This document shows positions 7,730-13,638 of a stretch of 13,638 nucleotides of DNA, piece after piece; the stretch's first letter is position 1, and the number at the start of each line of letters is the position of its first letter. The DNA lies in the NCBI GenBank assembly GCA_002325785.1, contig DCSU01000157.1:4444-18081 (forward strand). Reading direction: 5' to 3'. The DNA is from Bacteroidales bacterium UBA1458 (GTDB taxonomy: Bacteria > Bacteroidota > Bacteroidia > Bacteroidales > VadinHA17). The notes under the pieces are model-generated. The model searched no databases. It had not been told where the DNA came from and worked only from the letters and a program-made list of their open reading frames with translations. Made by a program: the position numbers and the translations under genes.

Positions 7730-8578
7730 TTACTCTGAAAATTTATAACTAAGCATCTGGTAAACGACCTTTGCCGCCATGAAATCGGGTGCTTTGTTTG
7801 TTTCTGACGGACAGAGCTCAACCACGTCAAAACCCACAACATTTCTTTGCTTCAGTACGTCACGGAGGAAGAAGATCAGCTCCCTGTAATCAGGGCCTCC
7901 CGGTTCGGGTGTGCCGGTTGATGGCATCACTGACGGATCGAATACGTCGAGGTCAACAGTGATATATACATTTTCAGACAGCAGGCCCAGAGCCTTTTTG
8001 TAAAGCGATTTGTCAGCCCAAAGTTCATGAGCGTAGAATATCCTGTCGGCATCAACGTATGGCAATTCTTCAACTGACATGCTGCGGATACCCACCTGTA
8101 CCAGCGGGGCATACTCCCTTGCCCTTGCCGCGGCACAGGCATGATTGAGATGTGACCCTTCATAAGCCGGACGCAGGTCAGAGTGGGCATCAAGCTGAAG
8201 TATGGTCAGCCCTGCAAATGCCTCTGAGGCAGCGCGGAAGGCACCTATACTGACGCTATGGTTTCCTCCTATGACAACCGGAAAGCGGTTCTCCGCCATG
8301 ATGCCGGAGACGGCACTAAATACTTTCTCAGTCATCTCAGCCGGATCATCGCCGCTGATTACGGGAGGAAGCGTGTATATACCCTTTTTGTGAACCTCCG
8401 AACCGGTCTCGATATCATAGAACTCAAGAGCCCGGGAGGCTTCCATTATGGCAGCAGGGCCCCTGTCAGCACCGCGTATGTATGTGCTGGTGGCATCATA
8501 TGGGACGGGTACGATTATTATCTCTGATTCATCGTAGCTGTAAACGACCTCGTCACCACCGAAATTAGTGACGTTCAT
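7730..8578 (-). CDS. speB: Agmatinase / arginase family ureohydrolase
   Basis: Binuclear manganese hydrolase of 282 residues that cleaves a guanidino compound to urea plus an amine. The metal ligands are visible: H107 in GGNHS, D130/H132/D134 in DAHSD, and D209/D211 in TVDLDVFDP. GTPEPGG (222-228) and SHLNHAC (142-148) fit the agmatinase branch (agmatine to putrescine). Related ureohydrolases such as guanidinobutyrase cannot be excluded by eye. The residue before H107 is Asn, where many relatives have Asp or Glu; it is not a direct ligand. No arginine decarboxylase or other polyamine gene is in the window. It is the last gene of the nusB-led run; the ATG lies one base after the preceding TAG stop (TAG-C-ATG), suggesting translational coupling. 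Confidence 0.9.
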   Translation of the reverse strand: MNVTNFGGDEVVYSYDESEIIIVPVPYDATSTYIRGADRGPAAIMEASRALEFYDIETGSEVHKKGIYTLPPVISGDDPAEMTEKVFSAVSGIMAENRFPVVIGGNHSVSIGAFRAASEAFAGLTILQLDAHSDLRPAYEGSHLNHACAAARAREYAPLVQVGIRSMSVEELPYVDADRIFYAHELWADKSLYKKALGLLSENVYITVDLDVFDPSVMPSTGTPEPGGPDYRELIFFLRDVLKQRNVVGFDVVELCPSETNKAPDFMAAKVVYQMLSYKFSE

Positions 8579-8579
8579 G

Positions 8580-9206
8580 CTACTTTTCCTCAGCAGGTCT
8601 GCCCTTCCGGCTCTTTGGCGCCTGGGCCTTTCTCACCTTTTCACCGGTCTCGCTCTCAACCCTGGCCTTGCCCTTGGATGATGCCTTCTCCTTGGCTGGT
8701 GCCTTGGAAGATGCCTTCTCCCTGGTTGATGCCTTGCCCTTGCCCTTGCCTTTAGCCTTCACTTCGCCATCAGTCCCGGTCGCGTCAGCTGTGCCGGCCT
8801 CCGGTTCAACTGATTTCTCCTCCTCCTTCACCAGGAGATTGAGCTTATGAAGAATGTTGTACCAGAGCAGCACCTTTTTTATGTCGGAGGAATAAACCTT
8901 CTCACGGTCATACTCAGGCAGGACTTCTGCAAAATACTGCTTCAGATCCGTGTCAGAAAGCTTGTGTGAAAGAGCCTCTCCGCCATTCTCTTTCTCCCAG
9001 AGCCGGTCCATCACCTGGCCGAGAGGCATGTCCTCCCCGGTGGTGAATATCGCAATCTCATCCAGGGCACTAACCCTGGCAGTAGCTCCGGCACTGAACC
9101 GTCTGCCTGTTTCAAGGTTTTCGACTATAACTGCATTTTTACCCTGGGCGATAAATTTGAAGAGCATGCCTTCCCCGGCAATAGCCAGAATATCTTTAAG
9201 GTTCAT
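8580..9206 (-). CDS. DUF5606 domain protein with basic Lys/Ala/Ser-rich tail
   Basis: The N-terminal ~125 residues (MNLKDILAIAGEGMLFKFIAQGKN, written here as MNLKDILAIAGEG then KFIAQGKNAVIVENL) match the DUF5606 family, small Bacteroidota proteins of unknown function. Residues about 128-208 form a low-complexity tail: first acidic (EEEKSVEPEAG), then strongly basic (KAKGKGKGKA, two KASSK units at 164-168 and 174-178, ending KSRKGRPAEEK). This resembles histone-H1-like or nucleic-acid-binding tails, but function is not established. The tail is encoded by a 30-bp tandem duplication and a hexanucleotide run. No signal peptide or membrane segment. It lies between the DjlA-like gene (42-bp gap) and the agmatinase-family gene (1-bp gap). 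Confidence 0.85.
   Translation of the reverse strand: MNLKDILAIAGEGMLFKFIAQGKNAVIVENLETGRRFSAGATARVSALDEIAIFTTGEDMPLGQVMDRLWEKENGGEALSHKLSDTDLKQYFAEVLPEYDREKVYSSDIKKVLLWYNILHKLNLLVKEEEKSVEPEAGTADATGTDGEVKAKGKGKGKASTREKASSKAPAKEKASSKGKARVESETGEKVRKAQAPKSRKGRPAEEK
8671..8730 (-). repeat. Two-copy 30-bp tandem repeat in the DUF5606 tail
   Basis: 8671-8700 and 8701-8730 are direct repeats identical at 25 of 30 positions by my count, sharing the core GATGCCTTCTCC on the plus strand. They encode the two KASSK-containing tail units, in frame. Confidence 0.85.
8733..8750 (-). repeat. Hexanucleotide repeat (CTTGCC)x3 in the DUF5606 tail
   Basis: Three perfect copies of CTTGCC (plus strand) encode the alternating Lys-Gly run KGKGKG at about residues 153-158. 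Copy-number change would add or remove Gly-Lys pairs without a frameshift. Confidence 0.85.
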
Positions 9207-9248
9207 CTTGTGTAGATTTATTATTAGTAACTGTATATCAATTATTTA

Positions 9249-9983
9249 TTAAACAATATTGCGTTCTTTTTTAATTCTATCCCAGGCTTCATTGACAGAC
9301 TTGAATTTCTCTTCTGCCGATTTCCGAAAGTCCTCACCCAGATGGCTGACCTTATCAGGGTGGTATTTCAAGGCCATCTTCCTGTAGGCTGCTTTAAGCT
9401 CCTCGTCGGTTGCCGACCGTTCTGCCTCAAGTATCCGGTAGGCAGAATCAGTTGCCGGTATGAACATGTTGCGAATAGAATCGTAATCAGTTGCTGAGAT
9501 CCCGAGCATATCTGAGATTGACCTGATGACTTGTGTCTCCGCCTGTTCAAAACGGCTGTCTGCTGCAGAGATGTTATAAAGAATGTGTATTAGTTGCAGC
9601 CTTGAGGAGTAGTCCATGTTGCCCCTTATCTGGATACACACATCGCGCAGCGGTATCTCCTTCTGCAGGAGGTCCTTCAGCATCTGCAGCGCCTCCCGGG
9701 CCGTATCCTGGCCGAACTGTGAGATGAAAAATCGTTTTACATAATCGAGTTCTGACTTCAGCACCTTGCCGTCAGCCTTCATCACTGCTGCAATGAGCAC
9801 TATGAGGCTCATCCCGAAATCGCCCGGCGTTGTCCGGTTTATTCTTCCCTGGGTTCCGGTTTGCTGCCAGGTTACCGAGGTACCATCAACAACCGATCCT
9901 ATGAAGAAGCCCAGTAATGCACCGATTGGTCCTCCAAAAACGAAGCCCAGCCCACCTCCTATCCATTTTGCGAAGTTACCCAT
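9249..9983 (-). CDS. djlA: DjlA-like membrane co-chaperone: Gly-rich TM, TerB domain, C-terminal J domain
   Basis: A 244-residue protein with the DjlA layout. A glycine-rich hydrophobic segment at about 8-32 (GGGLGFVFGGPIGALLGFF) resembles the DjlA membrane anchor. A TerB-like helical domain spans about 55-170 (SLIVLIAAVMKADGKVLKSE; LQLIHILYNISAADSRFEQAE). A J domain spans 178-240 (DSAYRILEAERSATDEELK) with the invariant HPD at 208-210, which stimulates DnaK. It should be anchored in the inner membrane with the J domain in the cytosol and recruit DnaK to membrane-linked clients. Assignment is at family level; orthology to E. coli DjlA is not shown. Its ATG overlaps the coaE stop by one base (TAATG), implying coupled translation. 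Confidence 0.88.
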   Translation of the reverse strand: MGNFAKWIGGGLGFVFGGPIGALLGFFIGSVVDGTSVTWQQTGTQGRINRTTPGDFGMSLIVLIAAVMKADGKVLKSELDYVKRFFISQFGQDTAREALQMLKDLLQKEIPLRDVCIQIRGNMDYSSRLQLIHILYNISAADSRFEQAETQVIRSISDMLGISATDYDSIRNMFIPATDSAYRILEAERSATDEELKAAYRKMALKYHPDKVSHLGEDFRKSAEEKFKSVNEAWDRIKKERNIV

Positions 9984-10582
9984 TATCTGTCTCTTCCTGC
10001 AAGACGGAGCATGTCATCATGGATCTTCAGAATCTCCGGAATTATCATTTCATTGTCAGCGTTATTGATGACATAGTAAGACTGTTCTTCCCTTTCATCA
10101 TCCTCAAGCTGGTTAATTATTCTCTCAAGCACCTCCTCGCGGCTCAGCTCATTGCGACTCATGACGCGGGCAATACGTTCCTCCACCGGCGCGGATATTG
10201 CCACCACCCTGTCAACAAGAGCATCAGCTTTCGCCTCGAAGAGAATGGCTGCTTCCATTATTACATAAGGTTCTTCTGATTTTTCAGCCCACTCATCAAA
10301 CATACGGAGCACTGCAGGATGGATTGTGGCATTGACACGCTGAAGCAATTCAGGCTTGTTAAAGATAAGGCGTGCAAGTTCCTTTCGGTCAAGCTCTCCC
10401 GTGGTATAAAGATCTGCCAAGGCAATAGCGCTTATCTGACTGCGGATGTCCGGATCATTGTTCATGAGCTGCCTGGCTGCAACATCAGCAACAAAGACAG
10501 GAACTCCAAGAACATTGAAGATTTTGCAGACAGTTGTCTTTCCGCTGCCTATTCCGCCGGTGACGCCAAGCCTTCTGGTCAT
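9983..10582 (-). CDS. coaE: Dephospho-CoA kinase
   Basis: Cytosolic enzyme for the last step of coenzyme A synthesis, phosphorylating the 3'-hydroxyl of dephospho-CoA with ATP. The 199 residues match family length (~200). P-loop GGIGSGKTT is at 9-17, the acidic VFVADVAAR follows at 29-37 (D33), IHPAV at 87-91, EAAILFEAK (110-118) is the usual LLFE region, and VEERIARVMSRN (133-144) is the lid region. Starts at the ATG at 10582, 11 bp after the YbbR gene; its stop overlaps the next start. No other CoA genes are nearby; its place next to YbbR and YajC follows a common Bacteroidales order. Confidence 0.96.
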   Translation of the reverse strand: MTRRLGVTGGIGSGKTTVCKIFNVLGVPVFVADVAARQLMNNDPDIRSQISAIALADLYTTGELDRKELARLIFNKPELLQRVNATIHPAVLRMFDEWAEKSEEPYVIMEAAILFEAKADALVDRVVAISAPVEERIARVMSRNELSREEVLERIINQLEDDEREEQSYYVINNADNEMIIPEILKIHDDMLRLAGRDR

Positions 10583-10593
10583 TGAAAATCCTA

Positions 10594-11328
10594 TTAATTC
10601 GCTTTATCGTGCTTAAGCCCAAAAAATGATGAGCTCTTTCCGGAGATGGTCACCTCTACTGTCACTCTTTTCTGAGTAGTCTGCAGATAATCGGGACAAA
10701 CCAGCGGGACTTTCGATTTGAAGTTCTCGTCCGTCCGTTTAAAGTTGCGGTGACGTGTAGGGATACCGTCAAGAGTGTCCAGAATATGAGCCGGCCCGAT
10801 AACTGTAATACTGTCCGGGTCAGGCACTATTATCACCTTCCTGCCTTCAGCCAGCTCTATCTTAAGGTCGGGCCTGACCGGCTTGCGCCTGGTGACCAGC
10901 TTATCATAACCAAAAAAGAGCGTATCCGGCTGAATTGCCAGAATTTCAAAGTCAGCATGCATCTGCTTTGAGAAATTATTGATAAGACCCGATGTCAGCA
11001 GGTAATATTGAGGCATGGCGCCAGGCAGCCGCCGCGGTGCAAGTTTGGAGAAGTCAATGACCACAGGAGCCCTGCTTCCGGAGAGCTTCACCTTGAGAAT
11101 CGAGTAACCCGGACCACGAAGGTCCATCTCCAGTTTATCGGGAAGATCGCCCGTCACAATCCGGTCTTTCGGAGGATTGATGTACCGTACGGGATAATTG
11201 ATCGTACCATGAAGGTCCTTGCTCAGTTCATTGAGATACCAGAAGACGAATGAGAGCAGAAGAAAAAATGCAAAGACAGGGAGCTCCCTGTTAAGAAATT
11301 TCTTCTTCCGCTTCTGTTCGTCAGTCAT
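10594..11328 (-). CDS. YbbR-domain (CdaR-like) membrane-anchored protein
   Basis: A 244-residue protein with a basic N-terminus (MTDEQKRKKKFLNREL) and one membrane segment at about 17-33 (PVFAFFLLLSFVFWYL), then an extracytoplasmic region with YbbR-like beta repeats: an LDL-type DKLEMDLRGPGYSILK motif (64-79) and a second copy around VIIVPDPDSITVIGPAHIL (165-183, DSITVIGP being the typical strand-turn). In Firmicutes, YbbR proteins (CdaR) regulate the diadenylate cyclase CdaA; no cdaA is in this window, so that link is only by family. Located 27 bp after yajC and 11 bp before coaE. Confidence 0.85.
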   Translation of the reverse strand: MTDEQKRKKKFLNRELPVFAFFLLLSFVFWYLNELSKDLHGTINYPVRYINPPKDRIVTGDLPDKLEMDLRGPGYSILKVKLSGSRAPVVIDFSKLAPRRLPGAMPQYYLLTSGLINNFSKQMHADFEILAIQPDTLFFGYDKLVTRRKPVRPDLKIELAEGRKVIIVPDPDSITVIGPAHILDTLDGIPTRHRNFKRTDENFKSKVPLVCPDYLQTTQKRVTVEVTISGKSSSFFGLKHDKAN

Positions 11329-11355
11329 GGTAAAATTGTTTTTACAGAGGGTTAA

Positions 11356-11682
11356 TTACCTGGCTGCGCCGTCTGTCGGGTCCTTGAGAATAGCGTTCTT
11401 ATCAACCCTGATCTTTACGTCGTTGGCTATCTCAATGGTTATCACACTGTCAGTTACGTCAATAACTTTTCCGTAAATGCCGCCGGTGGTTATCACCTTG
11501 TCGCCCTTGGTTATGGCGTTCCGGTATGTTGTCAGTTCCTTCTGCTTTTTCATCTGGGGTCTGATCATGAAAAAATAGAAGACCACAAAAACAAGAAGTA
11601 AAGGAAGAAGTCCGGTGAGCATGCTCGGGCTTCCTTGGCCTGCCGGTGCAGCCTGTAAATAAATGAGTGCTAGTGTTGTCAT
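11356..11682 (-). CDS. yajC: Preprotein translocase accessory subunit YajC
   Basis: A small 108-residue inner-membrane protein that associates with SecDF and the SecYEG translocon. It shows the standard plan: a short N-terminus, one membrane helix at about 22-39 (LTGLLPLLLVFVVFYFF), the diagnostic FMIRPQMKKQKE (38-49), and a cytosolic beta-rich domain with GDKVITTGGIYGKV (60-73) and NDVKIRVDKNAI (87-98). Separated from the upstream DUF1573 gene by a 224-bp repeat-filled gap, which may reduce or modulate readthrough; the A-rich stretch before the ATG is typical for Bacteroidota starts. Confidence 0.95.
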   Translation of the reverse strand: MTTLALIYLQAAPAGQGSPSMLTGLLPLLLVFVVFYFFMIRPQMKKQKELTTYRNAITKGDKVITTGGIYGKVIDVTDSVITIEIANDVKIRVDKNAILKDPTDGAAR

Positions 11683-11714
11683 GTTTGTATTTATTTGTTT
11701 GTCGTTATAAGTCT

Positions 11715-11754
11715 AAAGTCTGTAAAGTCGAAAGTCCGTAAAGTCCATAAAGTC
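11715..11754. repeat. Array of five AAAGTC units
   Basis: AAAGTC begins at 11715, 11724, 11731, 11740 and 11749, i.e. spacings of 9, 7, 9 and 9 bases, with connecting bases such as TGT, G, CGT and CAT. Part of the repeat-rich gap between yajC and the DUF1573 gene. No coding role is apparent. Confidence 0.8.
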
Positions 11755-11766
11755 GAAGGTCTGAAG

Positions 11767-11794
11767 GATTTGCGATTTGCGATTTGCGATTTGC
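11767..11794. repeat. Heptanucleotide tandem repeat (GATTTGC)x4
   Basis: Four perfect contiguous copies of GATTTGC, followed by a degenerate GAATTTT. With 11807-11834 it forms an imperfect inverted repeat. Confidence 0.9.
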
Positions 11795-11806
11795 GAATTT
11801 TGATTA

Positions 11807-11834
11807 AATCGACAATCGAAAATCTGAAATCGAA
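11807..11834. repeat. Degenerate heptanucleotide repeat (AATCGAN)x4
   Basis: AATC recurs exactly every 7 bases at 11807, 11814, 11821 and 11828 (AATCGAC, AATCGAA, AATCTGA, AATCGAA). Its reverse complement (GATTNTC-like) is a variant of the GATTTGC heptad on the left, so the two arrays are imperfectly complementary. Confidence 0.8.
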
Positions 11835-11868
11835 AATTCCTCTGCCTTCCCTGCAGACTGGCTGCTTC

Positions 11869-11884
11869 TCCGCCAGCTGGCGGA
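11869..11884. repeat. Perfect 16-bp palindrome
   Basis: TCCGCCAGCTGGCGGA equals its own reverse complement. It is GC-rich within an otherwise AT-rich repeat region, 23 bases from the 3' end of the DUF1573 gene. It could be a protein-binding dyad or a remnant of a dispersed repeat. There is no T-run beside it on either strand, so it is not called a terminator. Confidence 0.85.
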
Positions 11885-11892
11885 TCGCCCCT

Positions 11893-11906
11893 CTACTGCC
11901 TACTGC
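11893..11906. repeat. Heptanucleotide repeat (CTACTGC)x2
   Basis: Two contiguous copies of CTACTGC abut the DUF1573 stop codon (11907-11909), followed by CTAATTA in the same 7-bp register. A third 7-bp-period array in this gap. Confidence 0.75.
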
Positions 11907-12338
11907 CTAATTAGTAACCACCTCCGCAATAATACGCAAAATAACTAAATTATTCTCTGCATTTGACTGAACTACAACTGTTTTTGTCTGCAATCCCTCT
12001 CTTCCCGAAGTATCGAAGACCACCTCAATGGTACCGGAGGCTCCCGGGGCCACCGGTTTCCGGTCATATTTGGGCACCGTACAGCCGCAGCTTGCCGAGG
12101 CTGCAGTGATAACAAGGTCGGCGTCACCGGTGTTGGTATATGAAAATATACATCCGACCTTCTCTCCTGCTTTAACATTTCCGAAGTTATGGTCGGGTGT
12201 CTGGAAGGTAATGATTGCAATGCCTGTGGTATCCTGCTGCATCCTCCCAGCCCCGCCCCGGGCGCTCTGCTGACATGATGTGGAAAACATCGTCACTGCC
12301 ACCACTAATGCAAGAATATAATTTACCTCTTTCTTCAT
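11907..12338 (-). CDS. DUF1573 domain lipoprotein
   Basis: A 143-residue predicted lipoprotein: basic start (MKKE), hydrophobic core, and a lipobox ending STSC with the lipidated Cys at 22. The DUF1573 domain follows at about 42-142 (HNFGNVKAGEKVGCIFSYTNTG), with the typical CGCT motif (84-87, SASCGCTVPKY) and an Ig-like beta-sandwich pattern ending in LVILRIIAEV. The family is widespread in Bacteroidota, related to ASH/HYDIN-type Ig folds, and of unknown function; an envelope location is inferred from the signal. Its ATG overlaps the nusB stop (ATGA), so translation is probably coupled. The two close cysteines could form a disulfide or bind a ligand. Confidence 0.92.
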   Translation of the reverse strand: MKKEVNYILALVVAVTMFSTSCQQSARGGAGRMQQDTTGIAIITFQTPDHNFGNVKAGEKVGCIFSYTNTGDADLVITAASASCGCTVPKYDRKPVAPGASGTIEVVFDTSGREGLQTKTVVVQSNAENNLVILRIIAEVVTN

Positions 12339-13513
12339 GTTCTCTTTCTCTTTTTTACTACCGGTACTGATCCGGTGACAGCTTTTTCAGGGCTCACCTG
12401 ACCTCCTTCTGAAGCCGCAGTGGTTGCCCTGCGTGCATGTGCTCCCCGCCTGCTCTTCTCCTTGTGCTCGCGTGTCATTCCGCCCTGGTCCTGACCTTCG
12501 CCAATCAATCCTCTGCCGGCCTTTGTCAGGCTTCCGTTAACCCTCATCTCCTTGACTATCTTGTCAAGTATCCCATTCACAAAAGTACTGCTTTTGGCTG
12601 TGCAGTAGTCCTTTGCGATCTCGATATACTCATTGAGGGTAACTTTGACCGGTACCTCAGAAAACTCAACCAGTTCTGTTATTGCCAGTTGCATAACGAG
12701 CTTATCCATCAGCGCAATTCTCTCAACCTCCCAGTTGGTGGTATGAGTATCAATCAGGGCGCTGTTCTTCTCACTGTTCAGGATGGCCTTTCTCAGAAGC
12801 ACCTTAACGAACTCCTCATCGTCGCTGTTGGTATACATTGCCGGCATAACCATCTCACGTCCGTCATCATGCTCCCTGAGTTTGCCAAGAGCATTGCGGA
12901 TCATTGCCGCAACGAAGGGCAGATCATCATTCCAGTAAACCGACTGCTCCTCAAGGCTCGATGCGAGATCTTCGGAAGCTGGGAAAAGACTTGTTATAAT
13001 CTCCCTGACAAAGCGCTGATCAGCACGATAGCTGCTTTCAGGTGCAGACATATATTCAGAATACAGATCCCAGGCCGCCATATCATTATAAACCTTTCTG
13101 ACCACCTCGGGGTGATCTGACCATGAAAGACCAAGAGTCCCCAGCCACCTTGAAAGGCCCCTGAAACTGGTGATTTTGTCCTTCCTGGTCCATAAAGAAG
13201 GCATGGCCTCGGAATTTGCACGCAATTGCTCACTGTTCCTCAGTTGTGCAATGACCCTGTTGTCAGCAAAACGTGTATTGGGGTTTATGTCCTCAGGGGA
13301 AGGTATCTTCTTATTACGTGATAGCTCGGCCCTCTCCCGGGCTACGTCTGACATGGCTATAAGCAGCAGCAGGAGATAATGGTAGAGATCATAGCTCTTC
13401 CGGATGCTTAACATGAGCTCCTGCTCAGCCGTCTCCAGGTCATCAAGCTCCTTCCTGTTGCACGCATACAACACAGATAGCGCCTTGATCCTTAATTGTC
13501 GTCTGCTTATCAT
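12335..13513 (-). CDS. nusB: Transcription antitermination factor NusB, long Bacteroidota form with basic tail
   Basis: NusB binds boxA RNA with S10 (NusE) and supports rRNA transcription. At 392 residues this is far longer than E. coli NusB (139). The N-terminus MISRRQLRIKALSVLYA is canonical (RR..R..A...LYA). Residues about 60-250 are a large middle region including TSFRGLSRWLGTLG, WNDDLPFVAAMI and FVKVLLRKAIL. The classical NusB C-terminal half lies at about 255-323 (NWEVERIALMDKLVMQLAITEL, split as NWEVERIALMDKL and MQLAITELVEF; VPVKVTLNEYIEIAK; SSTFVNGILDKI). Long NusB is usual in Bacteroidota (about 300 residues), but the last ~65 residues form an extra Arg/Lys-rich low-complexity tail (EHKEKSRRGAHARR, KKRKRT). 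First gene of the eight-gene run, behind a TAnnTTTG element. Confidence 0.93.
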   Translation of the reverse strand: MISRRQLRIKALSVLYACNRKELDDLETAEQELMLSIRKSYDLYHYLLLLLIAMSDVARERAELSRNKKIPSPEDINPNTRFADNRVIAQLRNSEQLRANSEAMPSLWTRKDKITSFRGLSRWLGTLGLSWSDHPEVVRKVYNDMAAWDLYSEYMSAPESSYRADQRFVREIITSLFPASEDLASSLEEQSVYWNDDLPFVAAMIRNALGKLREHDDGREMVMPAMYTNSDDEEFVKVLLRKAILNSEKNSALIDTHTTNWEVERIALMDKLVMQLAITELVEFSEVPVKVTLNEYIEIAKDYCTAKSSTFVNGILDKIVKEMRVNGSLTKAGRGLIGEGQDQGGMTREHKEKSRRGAHARRATTAASEGGQVSPEKAVTGSVPVVKKRKRT

Positions 13514-13537
13514 TTAAAGAACAGATTTTTCAGGCAG

Positions 13538-13545
13538 CAAAGTTA
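13538..13545 (-). promoter_or_regulatory. Bacteroidota-type promoter (-7 TAACTTTG) for the nusB run
   Basis: On the minus strand TAACTTTG matches TAnnTTTG exactly, with a T-run directly upstream (minus strand) and no clear -33 TTTG. Transcription would start about 15-20 nt before the nusB ATG at 13513. The rest of the gap to 13638 is AT-rich with no gene visible. Confidence 0.55.
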
Positions 13546-13638
13546 AAAAAAACGACACGGAATAATAGCCTGCCGCCAAAAAAGTCTTACAATTTATCTC
13601 TTCAATTTTGAGATGAAAAAATAATTGTTACATTTGAC

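Noticed and set aside
7722..7733. Inverted repeat GTAAA-TG-TTTAC spanning the mazG and speB stop codons
   Set aside because: A 2-nt centre cannot form a stable hairpin loop and there is no T-run; too short and AT-rich to call a shared terminator.
11330..11345. GTAAAA-TTGT-TTTTAC dyad between yajC and the YbbR gene
   Set aside because: Six A/T-dominated pairs inside a 27-bp operon gap; not a convincing terminator or operator.
11695..11910. 71-codon plus-strand open frame in the repeat-rich gap (LRFAICDLRI-like translation)
   Set aside because: It is translated repeat DNA: the heptad and AAAGTC arrays keep the frame open. Composition is not protein-like and there is no start context or homologous motif.
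12437..13120. 227-codon plus-strand open frame opposite nusB
   Set aside because: It lies wholly antisense to the well-supported NusB coding region and shows no recognisable domain; long antisense frames are common opposite such genes.
13598..13616. Small dyad ATCTC / GAGAT upstream of nusB
   Set aside because: Only a 5-bp stem with a 9-nt loop and no T-run on the useful side; likely chance in AT-rich DNA.

Overview
This 13.6 kb window looks like core chromosome of a member of the Bacteroidota, most likely the order Bacteroidales. The evidence is the set of lineage-typical proteins (a DUF5606 protein, a DUF1573 lipoprotein, an oversized NusB, a LysM plus periplasmic-binding-protein fusion), the gene order nusB / DUF1573 / yajC / YbbR / coaE and phoH / purC / LysM, and matches to the Bacteroidota -7 promoter element TAnnTTTG instead of E. 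coli-type -10 boxes. Gene ends are tightly packed, Shine-Dalgarno sequences are not evident, and I see no tRNA, rRNA, CRISPR array, transposase, integrase or phage gene.

Layout. (1) 1-2040, plus strand: the 3' part of a large TPR-repeat protein whose start lies outside the window. (2) 6002-2003, minus strand: phoH, purC and a LysM / periplasmic-binding-fold protein, probably one transcript. Its last gene overlaps the TPR gene tail to tail by 38 bp. (3) 6129-7725, plus strand: a two-gene unit of a SAM hydroxide adenosyltransferase-like protein (DUF62) and mazG, behind a good TAnnTTTG promoter in the 126-bp divergent gap with phoH. (4) 13513-7730, minus strand: a compact eight-gene run, nusB, DUF1573 lipoprotein, yajC, YbbR-domain protein, coaE, DjlA-like co-chaperone, DUF5606 protein, agmatinase-family enzyme. 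Several junctions overlap or nearly touch (ATGA, TAATG, TAG-C-ATG). A TAnnTTTG element sits just upstream of nusB.

The genes are mainly housekeeping: transcription and rRNA antitermination (NusB), RNA metabolism (PhoH), purine synthesis (PurC), coenzyme A synthesis (CoaE), nucleotide-pool cleaning (MazG), SAM chemistry (DUF62), the Sec translocon (YajC), envelope functions (LysM protein, YbbR, DUF1573, DjlA-like) and guanidino-compound hydrolysis (SpeB family).

I found no convincing new defence or mobile system. The unusual items are: a 224-bp gap inside the nusB operon built mostly from short tandem repeats with a 7-bp period plus a perfect 16-bp palindrome; a DUF62 protein that keeps SAM-binding motifs but appears to have lost the D-R-H catalytic residues; long basic low-complexity tails on both NusB and the DUF5606 protein; and a GNRA-capped hairpin just after the TPR stop codon, buried in the neighbouring convergent gene. 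No gene-free stretch exceeds 300 bases; the three largest gaps (6003-6128, 11683-11906, 13514-13638) are described in the feature list.
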